Shown here one piece after another: positions 28,781 to 36,084 of a DNA stretch of 64,000 nt (the first letter of the stretch is position 1; each line of letters opens with the position of its first letter). The position numbers and the translations under genes were made by a program. Under the pieces are notes generated by a model. That model did no database searches. It had not been told where the DNA came from and worked only from the letters and a program-made list of their open reading frames with translations. The stretch is from AG25 sp035518815 (GTDB taxonomy: Bacteria; Gemmatimonadota; Gemmatimonadetes; Gemmatimonadales; GWC2-71-9): positions 16,654-80,653 of the forward strand of contig DATIXG010000053.1 of the NCBI GenBank assembly GCA_035518815.1, given 5' to 3'.

Positions 28781-31317
28781 TACAGCCGCGCCTGCAAGCG
28801 CTCGAGCGCGCCCACGAGGTCCGGCTTGAGGTCGAGCACCGGGCGTAGCGGATCCTCCTTCACCTTCTTCATGCGTGCCGGCGCGTTCGCGATGGTGAAG
28901 GCGCGGATGTCGAGCTTGGGCGTCACTTCGCTCCACTTGAGCGGCATGGAGACGGGCGCACCGGGCAACGGGCGCACGCTGAATGGCGCCACGAGCAGAC
29001 GACCATGTCCGTTCTGCACCCAGTCGAGATATACCCGCCCGCCACGCTTCCCCACCTGCCGGGTGACAGTCGCGATGTCGGGCAGCTCGCCCGCGATGAC
29101 GCGCGCCAGGAGGCCGCCGAGCGTGCGCGCCTGCTCGTAGGTGCATTGACGGCCGAGCGGCAGGAGCACGTGCAGGCCGCTCGATCCGCTCGTTTTCACG
29201 AAACAGGGCAACTCGATCTCGTCGCACAGTTTCTGGGCAGCGCGCGCGACCGTCACGACATCCTTGAAGGGCGCTTCCTTGGGGTCGAGATCCAGGATGC
29301 ACCAGTCGGGCTGCTCGAGCGATGCGACACGGCTGCCCCAGACGTGCAGGGGAATCGTGCCCATGTTGGCGAGGTAGAGGAGCGATTCGACGTCGTCGCA
29401 CACGAAGTAGTCGATGTCGCGCTTCGTGTCCTCGCTCCACATGCGCTCGGTGCGCATCCAGTCGGGAATGAAGGCCGGGGCGTCTTTCTGGAAGAAGGAC
29501 TTGCCGGCGATCCCGTCGGGATACCGCGTCAGCACGACCGGCCGGTCCTTGAGGTATGGGAGGAGCCAGGGCGAAATTGCCCGGTAGTACTCGACGAGAT
29601 CGCCTTTCGTGTACTTCTCTGCGGGCCAAAAGATCTTCTCGAGGTTGGAAAACTTCACCTCTCTGGGAAGAGGGACGGGGGACGTGGGACGGCTGGGCGG
29701 TTCAGGGTCCGCCTCAACCCGTCCCTCGTCCCCCGTCCCTCGTCCCCGAATGACGCAATCCTTCGGATCCTTATCGTCCCTGAATCGCAGGAACACCGGC
29801 TGCCTCAGCAGCCCCTCCGGCGTCCACTCCTTGTAGCGGACTTCCACGACGAGCCGCGGCTCCACCCAGGCGTGGTCCTCACCCGTCGGCATCGGGCCCT
29901 CGCACGGGGGCGTGGGACGAATCGACCCCTCCAGCTCCTCGGCCACTTCCTTCAGCTGCTTCGCCGTGAAGCCCGAGCCCGCGCGGCCCGCGTAGACGAG
30001 TCTGTCGCCCTCGTATCCCGCGACATGCAGCGCACCGAATCCGCTGCGCGACCCCTTGGCACGGGAGAAGCCCACGACGATGAAGTCGTCGGTCCGATCA
30101 GCGCGGATCTTGAGCCAGTTGGGTGAGCGCCCGCCGCGATAGGGCGAGTCCGCCTTCTTGGCCACGATGCCTTCGAGGCCCAGCTTCACCACCTGCTCGT
30201 ACAGCTGCTCACCGTTCTTCTCGAAGTGATCCGAGTAGCGGAGCGCCCCGGCGCGCGGCAGGATCCTCGCGAGGATCGCCTTGCGCTTCTCGAGCGGCAG
30301 GGGCCGAACGTCGTAGCCTTCGAACGCCAGCAGGTCGAATGCATAGAACGTCGCGGGCGTCTCGACCGCGGCCCGCTTGATCTCGGGGAGGCGCGACACT
30401 TTGGCGCGGGCCTGGAGCCGGGCGAAGCTCGGCCGTCCTGCGTCGTCCGCGACAACCAGCTCGCCGTCGAGAACCAAGCCATCGTACGGCAGGGCCGCAA
30501 CGGCGCGCGCGATCTCGGGGAACGCCGCGGTCATCTCGTGGCCCTTGCGGGAGATGAGCTTCGCTTCGCCTTCTTCCCGCGCCGCGCGCACCCGGTACCC
30601 ATCCAGCTTGAGCTCGAAGACCCACCCGGGCTTCGAGAACGCGTCCTCGCGGGTCTCGGCCAGCATCAGATCGGTATCGGCGACACGCACGGCGCGCTCC
30701 GGCGCGCCGAGTTTCTTCAACTCCCGCTTGAGCGGCGCCGCCCGATCCTTGGCCGCGCGCAGCTCTTCGACGGTCATGCCCGACAACACTGACTCGTCCG
30801 AGTACGCGCCGTCCGTCGAGACGTAGGCGTCGCGCTCCTTGATCAGGAGCCATTCCTTCTCGCCCTTCTTGAGCTTCACCAGCGTCCACTTCCCCTTCAG
30901 CTTGTAGCCCTTCAGCTCGAAGAGAAGCTTTCCTTTCTTCAGGCCTTCGACCGGATCCTCGAGCGGCACCCACACACCGCGGTCCCACACGATCACCTCG
31001 CCGGCGCCGTAGTTGCCCTCCGGAATGATTCCTTCGAAGTCGCCGTACTCCATCGGATGGTCTTCGACGTGCACCGCAAGACGCTTGTCGGCGGGATTGG
31101 CGGACGGCCCCTTGGGCACCGCCCACGACCGCAGCACGCCGTCCATTTCAAGGCGGAGGTCCCAATGGAGGCGGGTGGCAGCGTGCATGTGAACGATGAA
31201 GAGGCCACCCGCTTTCGCCGCCGGAACGGCGGGGCGCGCGCCCGGCTCGGGCGTGCGCTCGAGCGAACGCTTTGCGCGATAGGCGCTTAGCGGATCGGCC
31301 TTCCCCTTGGCAGCCAT
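28780..31317 (-). CDS. ligD: Multifunctional ATP-dependent DNA ligase D
   Basis: End-joining ligase of bacterial NHEJ, 845 residues. Order: 3'-phosphoesterase (about 35-150, IVHMHAATRLHWDLRLE); ATP-dependent ligase with Lys237 in ELKLDGYR and an OB domain to about 520; primase-polymerase (about 550-845) with YFVCDDVESLLYLANMG and WCILDLDP. This phosphoesterase-ligase-polymerase order is that of Pseudomonas LigD. The linker between ligase and polymerase is encoded by an 82-base inverted repeat. The gene is divergent from ku, with only 27 bases between the two start codons. The hydrolase gene follows by stop/start overlap. Confidence 0.96.
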   Translation of the reverse strand: MAAKGKADPLSAYRAKRSLERTPEPGARPAVPAAKAGGLFIVHMHAATRLHWDLRLEMDGVLRSWAVPKGPSANPADKRLAVHVEDHPMEYGDFEGIIPEGNYGAGEVIVWDRGVWVPLEDPVEGLKKGKLLFELKGYKLKGKWTLVKLKKGEKEWLLIKERDAYVSTDGAYSDESVLSGMTVEELRAAKDRAAPLKRELKKLGAPERAVRVADTDLMLAETREDAFSKPGWVFELKLDGYRVRAAREEGEAKLISRKGHEMTAAFPEIARAVAALPYDGLVLDGELVVADDAGRPSFARLQARAKVSRLPEIKRAAVETPATFYAFDLLAFEGYDVRPLPLEKRKAILARILPRAGALRYSDHFEKNGEQLYEQVVKLGLEGIVAKKADSPYRGGRSPNWLKIRADRTDDFIVVGFSRAKGSRSGFGALHVAGYEGDRLVYAGRAGSGFTAKQLKEVAEELEGSIRPTPPCEGPMPTGEDHAWVEPRLVVEVRYKEWTPEGLLRQPVFLRFRDDKDPKDCVIRGRGTGDEGRVEADPEPPSRPTSPVPLPREVKFSNLEKIFWPAEKYTKGDLVEYYRAISPWLLPYLKDRPVVLTRYPDGIAGKSFFQKDAPAFIPDWMRTERMWSEDTKRDIDYFVCDDVESLLYLANMGTIPLHVWGSRVASLEQPDWCILDLDPKEAPFKDVVTVARAAQKLCDEIELPCFVKTSGSSGLHVLLPLGRQCTYEQARTLGGLLARVIAGELPDIATVTRQVGKRGGRVYLDWVQNGHGRLLVAPFSVRPLPGAPVSMPLKWSEVTPKLDIRAFTIANAPARMKKVKEDPLRPVLDLKPDLVGALERLQARL
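29665..29746. repeat. Inverted repeat inside ligD
   Basis: Two 28-base arms (29665-29692 and 29719-29746) are inverted complements with two mismatches, separated by 26 bases. Each arm is itself built from GGGAC/GAGGGAC steps. It lies in frame in the linker between the ligase and polymerase domains and encodes a Pro/Arg/Glu-rich stretch. A similar GGGACGAGGG ... GGGGGACGGGG string occurs at 60261-60299, next to proC. This suggests a dispersed palindromic element. Confidence 0.75.
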
Positions 31318-31356
31318 GGGTCCGAGTTCGTATCATAGCCCCTTATGAGCGCTCAT
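31307..31356. promoter_or_regulatory. Divergent ku/ligD promoter with shared -10 and a palindrome on the ku start
   Basis: Rightward: TTGGCA (31307-31312), 18-base spacer, TATCAT (31331-31336), start about 31343, two bases before the ku ATG. Leftward: TATGAT (31337-31332), start about 31325, eight bases before the ligD ATG. The two -10 boxes share five bases. The ku start codon opens a perfect 12-base palindrome (ATGAGCGCTCAT, 31345-31356), a possible operator. Confidence 0.5.
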
Positions 31357-32223
31357 TCCATCGGTTCGGCCACCGTCTCCTTCGGCCTCGTCTCTGTGCC
31401 GGTCAGGCTCTTCTCCTCCGGCGAATCGTCCGCGGCAATCTCCTTCAACTGGCTCCACAAGAAGGATGGCGCGCGCCTGAAGCAGCAGTACGTCTGCTCC
31501 AAGGACGGCGAAAAAGTCGAGAACGAAGACCGGGTCAAGGGCTACGAGTTCACGAAGGGACAGTACGTGCTGTTCACCGCGGACGAATTGAAGGCGCTCG
31601 ATGAGCCGAAGGGCACTGGTGCAATCGACATCCACGAATTCCTGCCGGCCGACCAAGTCGACCGCATTTACATGGATAAGACGTACTTCCTCGGACCCGA
31701 CAAAGGCGGGGAGCGGGCCTACAAACTTCTGTCAGAGGCGCTGAAGAAGACGGGTCGCGTCGCGTTGGGCCAATGGGCAGCCCGCGGCAAGCAGTACCTC
31801 ATCCTGGTGCGCCCCATGGAGGGCGGGCTCGCGATGGAGCAGCTCAAGTATCCTGAGGAGCTCCGCTCGATCGCCGAAGTTCCGGTGGGCAAGACGGAGA
31901 TCAAGAAGGGCGAGCTCGATCTCGCCATCAAGCTGATCGATCAAGCGGCATCCGATGAGTTCAAGCCGGAGAACTACAAGGACAACGTGCGACGGCGCAT
32001 CCTCGACATGATCCAACAGAAGGTCGAGGGCCATGAGATCACTGAGGAGCCCCAGGAGGCGCCGAAGACGCAGGTGATCGATTTGATGGAGGCACTCAGA
32101 GCGAGCCTCAAAGGCAAGGGCGGCGGCGAGCGTAAGCCGGCGAAGCGGGCGGAGGGCAAGGCCGGGGCAGCCGCCAAGGCCGCACCTGCGCCCAAGCGCA
32201 AGGTGAGCGGCGGCCGAGGCTAG
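31345..32223 (+). CDS. ku: Ku protein, bacterial NHEJ
   Basis: Homodimeric DNA-end-binding ring that recruits LigD, 292 residues. The Ku beta-barrel core begins IGSATVSFGLVSVPVRLFS and contains CSKDGEKVENEDRVKGYEF, FLPADQVDRIYMDKTYFLGPDKGGERAYKLL (conserved bridge) and LGQWAARGKQYLILVRP. The C-terminal tail (about 255-292) is Lys/Ala-rich and probably contacts DNA or LigD. No Shine-Dalgarno sequence; the promoter places the mRNA start 2 nt before the ATG. The neighbouring ligD confirms the two-component repair system. Confidence 0.96.
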   Translation: MSAHSIGSATVSFGLVSVPVRLFSSGESSAAISFNWLHKKDGARLKQQYVCSKDGEKVENEDRVKGYEFTKGQYVLFTADELKALDEPKGTGAIDIHEFLPADQVDRIYMDKTYFLGPDKGGERAYKLLSEALKKTGRVALGQWAARGKQYLILVRPMEGGLAMEQLKYPEELRSIAEVPVGKTEIKKGELDLAIKLIDQAASDEFKPENYKDNVRRRILDMIQQKVEGHEITEEPQEAPKTQVIDLMEALRASLKGKGGGERKPAKRAEGKAGAAAKAAPAPKRKVSGGRG

Positions 32224-32229
32224 CGTGAT

Positions 32230-33066
32230 GTGAAGGGCTACAGCGCCCGAGACGCCGCCAGGTTGGTAGGACTGACCGTCGCGCAGGTGCGAGCATTCGC
32301 GCGCGACGGTTTTTTGACGCCCAGCCGCGGCTCGCGCGGCGCCCTCTCATTCTCGTTTCAGGACCTGGTCATCCTCCGCACGGCGAAGGGGCTGGTCGCC
32401 GCGCGCATCCCCACGCGCCGCATTCATCGCGCGCTCCGACGCCTCCGGTCCCAGCTGCCGCGCGGGCGCTCATTGGCCGAGCTGCGCATTGCGGCGGACG
32501 GCGAGCGCATCGTCGTGAGCGATGGCGAGTCCACGTGGAGCGTCGACTCGGGACAGACGCAGCTCGACTTCGCGGTCGCCGATCTCGCGAGTCGGGCAGC
32601 GCCCCTGGCGCGCCGCACCGCGCGTGCCGCTCAGGCGGCCGAGGAGGACATGGACGCCGAGGACTGGTATGAGCTGGGCCTCGAGCTCGAGGCCGTCGCG
32701 CCGCTCGAAGCGCGTGATGCCTACCGCCGCGCGCTCGAGCGCGACACGCACCACGCCGACGCTCACGTGAACCTCGGCAGGCTGCTGCAAGAACAAGGAA
32801 GGGTGGAAGAGGCGGAGCGGCACTACCGCGCAGCGTTGCGAAAGCAGCCCGAGAACGCCACTGCAGCGTTCAATCTCGGGATCGCGCTTGAAGACCTCGG
32901 CCGGCCGGCGGACGCGATCGAAGCCTATCGGCTGGCGCTGGCGGCGGACCCCAAGCTCGCCGACGCGCACTACAACGTCGCGCGACTGTATGACAGAGCC
33001 GGCAAGAAGGCCGCGGCGCAACGGCATCTCTCCATCTACGAACGGCTGGCGGCGCCGCATGGCTAG
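32230..33066 (+). CDS. MerR-like HTH and TPR protein
   Basis: 278 residues. N-terminal winged helix of MerR type (about 3-75: YSARDAARLVGLTVAQVRAFARDGFLTPSRGSRG, with an SFQDLVILRTAKGL second half), then a beta segment, then three to four tetratricopeptide repeats (about 145-270, AHVNLGRLLQEQGRVEEAERHYRAAL and relatives). Probably a transcription factor whose activity depends on protein contacts through the TPR region. It follows ku by 6 nt, so it may be made with it; a link with repair is only positional. GTG start at 32230. Its end overlaps the next gene by 8 nt. Confidence 0.75.
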   Translation: MKGYSARDAARLVGLTVAQVRAFARDGFLTPSRGSRGALSFSFQDLVILRTAKGLVAARIPTRRIHRALRRLRSQLPRGRSLAELRIAADGERIVVSDGESTWSVDSGQTQLDFAVADLASRAAPLARRTARAAQAAEEDMDAEDWYELGLELEAVAPLEARDAYRRALERDTHHADAHVNLGRLLQEQGRVEEAERHYRAALRKQPENATAAFNLGIALEDLGRPADAIEAYRLALAADPKLADAHYNVARLYDRAGKKAAAQRHLSIYERLAAPHG

Positions 33067-34237
33067 GCAGCGAGCGAAGGGAGCCGTAGCGCTCCTCGTC
33101 GTCATCGCGCTCGCGGATTCCTGCCACGATGGGACTGCCCCACCGATTCCAGTGTTCGTCCCGGTTGCCACGATGACGGTTTCACCCCCGGGCGACACGC
33201 TCGGTGTGGGTCAACGAAGGTCGCTGGTCGCGACGCCGTATGACTCAGCGGGTCACCCGCTGACCGGGCACGCCGTCACCTGGACGACCTCAGACATGGC
33301 CAAGGCCACCGTGGATGGGGCCGGGCTCGTCACGGCCCTCGACACAGGACTGGTGCAGATCATCGCGACCAGCGAGTCCAAGAGCGCGACGGCTACATTC
33401 CTCGTCGTCCCGCCGTGCGTTGCCGTCTCCACCATCCAGACAGCCCATCTGTCGTTCCTCATCGCCGGCGGCGCGTTGCCCGACAGCTTCGGCACAGCGG
33501 GAGGCGGCTTCTTCAGGACGACGGGGGTGATGTTCGGTGGGGGTGCGGTGTTCGGAGTGAGCGCCTCGTCCACCGAGCTCCAGTACGACCCTCAATTTGG
33601 CTACACGACCTTCAGCGAGTCACTCGTGTGCGCGCTCCCGGCTCCAGCGGGAACGACCCACACCTACGCGAAGGTGCGGGTCCCCCAGGGATACGAAGCG
33701 CGCCTCGACGCGCGACAGGAGTCGTTTACCTTCGCCGCGGCCGGGTACGAGAACTTCGTCCTGCTGCGCTACACGTTCACCAATCTGGGGAGCACGCCGG
33801 TGTCGGGCGTCGTTGCAGGATTCGTCGCTGACTGGGATCTCTTGTTCGACCAGGCCCTCACGTCGGATCGCGTGCGCTACGACCCTGGCCAAGGCGCAGA
33901 GGAGGCGGTCGAGGCGGATAGCGTCACCTATCCGCAGATAGCCGGAGTGATTCCGATAGTGACACGAGGTGCTGGCACCCTCGCCTTCAAGGGATGGGTG
34001 AACGGTGCAGACCCAGCGGAAGGGGGCGGGTACTACGCCGCGCTCAGCGGCGGGGTCGATACGAGTACGGTAGGCCAGCCCGGCGACGTCCGGGGTCTCG
34101 CAGGCGTGGGCGGCGTCACCCTCAATCCCGCGCAGCAGCTCGTGATCTACTTCGTGGTTGCGGTTGGCGACAACCGAGCAGCCTTCGACGCCGCCGCCGC
34201 GACCGCGCAAGCCGTGGTCGCGGCGGGAATCCCATAG
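33059..34237 (+). CDS. Secreted protein with an N-terminal BIG2 (bacterial Ig-like) domain
   Basis: 392 residues. A signal peptide (GAVALLVVIALADSC) may be lipoprotein-like, although Asp at the -2 position makes the lipobox poor. Residues about 38-115 form a BIG2 domain (SPPGDTLGVGQRRSLVATPYDSAGHPLTGHAVTWTTSD...). The remainder is beta-rich with no recognised family and includes FVLLRYTFTNLGSTPVSGVVAGFVADWDL, which resembles secreted proteins with choice-of-anchor-like domains. The ATG at 33059 overlaps the upstream TPR gene by 8 nt. Cell-surface role assumed. Confidence 0.7.
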   Translation: MARQRAKGAVALLVVIALADSCHDGTAPPIPVFVPVATMTVSPPGDTLGVGQRRSLVATPYDSAGHPLTGHAVTWTTSDMAKATVDGAGLVTALDTGLVQIIATSESKSATATFLVVPPCVAVSTIQTAHLSFLIAGGALPDSFGTAGGGFFRTTGVMFGGGAVFGVSASSTELQYDPQFGYTTFSESLVCALPAPAGTTHTYAKVRVPQGYEARLDARQESFTFAAAGYENFVLLRYTFTNLGSTPVSGVVAGFVADWDLLFDQALTSDRVRYDPGQGAEEAVEADSVTYPQIAGVIPIVTRGAGTLAFKGWVNGADPAEGGGYYAALSGGVDTSTVGQPGDVRGLAGVGGVTLNPAQQLVIYFVVAVGDNRAAFDAAAATAQAVVAAGIP

Positions 34238-34240
34238 GAG

Positions 34241-34876
34241 CTACTGCCAGGTAGGTCGCAGGTCCCGCGTAACGTAGTCGACGAGATCGTAGACCAGGGC
34301 CGAATACGCCTTGTTCGGGTCTTTGGCGGAGACGTAGGGCTCCCCGCCCACGAGCGACAAGCCGCCGATCTTGCGTGACTCGACTCCGCTCGAGCGCCAC
34401 AGCGTGCCCCCCGAAGTCGTCGCTATCAGCGCGACCGACAGCTCCGCCGAGACCGTCGCATCCACATGGCCCTGGAACAGCCCGCTCAGGCCGCCCTGCG
34501 GCGTCACGCTCGACATCTTGAGGTGACCGACGAAGACCACCGGCACGTCGAACGCGGCGCCCAACGCCCGCGCCGTCGCGGCGCCATAAGTGGCCTCCCC
34601 GACGCGTCGACGCACAGAGTCCGCAGAGCCGACCTCCAGCACCTCGATGCCCGGCTGAGCCTCGAGCACTGCCTCAGAGAATCGCTGGGTCGCGACCTGA
34701 TCCATCGCTCCCTTGACCTTCTCGACCGTGAACAGGACGAGACCGGTGCGACCGTACTGCTTCAGGTCGAGGCGGGCCGGCACGAGCACCCGCGCCGGAG
34801 GTGGCGGCGAGTGGCCGCCGCAGGCCAGTGAAAGGGAGCCGACGAAGACCGCGAGCAGAGTGGTATTGCGCTTCAT
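34241..34876 (-). CDS. Lipoprotein, unknown function
   Basis: 211 residues from the ATG at 34876. Lipobox SLAC after a hydrophobic stretch, then a proline run. The body is alternating alpha/beta: ARLDLKQYGRTGLVLFTVEK, later FDVPVVFVGHLKMSS and AELSVALIATTSGGTLWRSSGVES. This looks like outer-membrane lipoproteins of the FlgT/CsgG/LpoB-like ABC fold, but no clear signature was recognised. It follows DUF72 on the same strand and ends 3 bases from the convergent BIG2 gene. Confidence 0.6.
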   Translation of the reverse strand: MKRNTTLLAVFVGSLSLACGGHSPPPPARVLVPARLDLKQYGRTGLVLFTVEKVKGAMDQVATQRFSEAVLEAQPGIEVLEVGSADSVRRRVGEATYGAATARALGAAFDVPVVFVGHLKMSSVTPQGGLSGLFQGHVDATVSAELSVALIATTSGGTLWRSSGVESRKIGGLSLVGGEPYVSAKDPNKAYSALVYDLVDYVTRDLRPTWQ

Positions 34877-34908
34877 GGCCGCCAGACCGGGGTTCGAGAC
34901 GCCCCAAA

Positions 34909-35616
34909 CTAATGAGCGGCCAGAATTCCCCCAAATTCCACTGCCAACTTGGCACCGATCCCGGCTTCCTCGTGCTTGAAGAAGACGAAGGCGTCCGTCC
35001 ATCCCTTCCCGAGGTCCTGCACCGTGCCCGCCCACTGCGTCAGCTCTTTCTTCGAATAGCCCTCGTCCCGCAGGCGGAAGTAGCCGAAATCCGCGGTGGG
35101 AACGAGGGGCGTGGTGGCGTCGTCGGTGTCGGCGATGCAGAGCGCGGCGTTCCGCCCCCGGAGCAGGTCGTAGACGTCGTCGCTGAACCACGACGCGTGC
35201 CGGAATTCGAAGGCGCACCGGATTGCGGGCGGGATGAGCGGCAGGAGATCGCGCAGTCGCTCGGTGTCCTTCTTGAAGTTGGGAGGGAGCTGGAACAGGA
35301 GTGGGCCGAGCTTCCCGCCCAAACCCGCGGCCGTGTCGCAGAAGAACATGAGGGGCTTCTCGACGAATTTGAGACGCGCGTCGTGGGTGATGCGCTTGGG
35401 GGCCTTGAGCACGAACGTGAAGCCGGGGGGCGTCGCCTCGACCCAGGCTGCTACGGTCTTGGCGTTCGGCATACGATAGAAGGTATAGTTGATCTCGACT
35501 GTGGGGAGCCGCTCGGCATAGAAGGGGAGCATCTTGGCCGTGGGCAGCTTGGCCGGATAGAAGGTTCCTTTCCACTCGGGATAGTTGTAGCCTGAGGTGC
35601 CGACGAGCGCGCGCAT
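34909..35616 (-). CDS. DUF72 family TIM-barrel protein
   Basis: 235 residues from the ATG at 35616, which fits family starts (MRALVGTSGYNYPEWKGTFYP). Other hallmarks are LPTVEINYTFYRMP, FVLKAPKRITHD, LLFQLPPNF, FEFRHASWF and DFGYFRLRDEG. DUF72 proteins are widespread, probably enzymes of a sugar- or nucleotide-related type, without a defined reaction. An extended start at 35652 is possible but unneeded. It lies upstream of the 34241 lipoprotein gene and is divergent from the small lipoprotein at 35670. Confidence 0.92.
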   Translation of the reverse strand: MRALVGTSGYNYPEWKGTFYPAKLPTAKMLPFYAERLPTVEINYTFYRMPNAKTVAAWVEATPPGFTFVLKAPKRITHDARLKFVEKPLMFFCDTAAGLGGKLGPLLFQLPPNFKKDTERLRDLLPLIPPAIRCAFEFRHASWFSDDVYDLLRGRNAALCIADTDDATTPLVPTADFGYFRLRDEGYSKKELTQWAGTVQDLGKGWTDAFVFFKHEEAGIGAKLAVEFGGILAAH

Positions 35617-35669
35617 TGACTCAATGTGGCCTGCGCCGTCGCGTGACGGCAAGCGATATGGAGGAAGCC

Positions 35670-36071
35670 ATGCGGAAGGTGTATCTGATCGCGGTGCTCG
35701 CCCTGGTGGTCGCGTGCGACACCGGCGGGGTCGGCGGCATCATCGCCATCGCGGGCGGAGCGGCAGCGACCCACGTCGTGTTTTCGGTGGCGCCCGCCGG
35801 CGCCGCTGCCAACGCGGTTATCACCCCGGCCGTGGTCGTCATCGCCGCGCAATCGAGCGGCGCCAGGGACACGACATTCCGGAGCATCATCACGGTCACG
35901 CTCGGCGGCTCGGGCAGCGGCACGCTCTCGGGGACGGCGTCGGTCGTCGCATCGGCCGGCGTGGCCACCTTCGGCGATCTGAAGGTCAGCGCGGCCGGCA
36001 CCTACACCCTCACCGCCTCCTCGCCGCCGCTCGTCGGCGCCACCAGCTCGCCGTTCAGTATCACGCCGTGA
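35670..36071 (+). CDS. Small Gly/Ala/Val-rich lipoprotein, unknown function
   Basis: 133 residues. A short signal ends in a lipobox (LVVAC, Cys14), followed by a low-complexity Gly/Ala segment and then an Ig-like beta region (TFRSIITVTLGGSGSGTLSGTA... AGTYTLTASSPPL). This is a surface lipoprotein with one Ig-like fold, not assigned to a family. The ATG at 35670 is preferred over 35658 because GGAGGA lies just before it. The next gene begins 14 bases after its stop. Confidence 0.6.
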   Translation: MRKVYLIAVLALVVACDTGGVGGIIAIAGGAAATHVVFSVAPAGAAANAVITPAVVVIAAQSSGARDTTFRSIITVTLGGSGSGTLSGTASVVASAGVATFGDLKVSAAGTYTLTASSPPLVGATSSPFSITP

Positions 36072-36084
36072 GCGGAAGCAGTCG

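Noticed and set aside
28781..29629. Extended start for the alpha/beta hydrolase gene
   Set aside because: The extension runs antisense-like through ligD in another frame; the GTG at 28780, overlapping the ligD stop, gives a full-length hydrolase.
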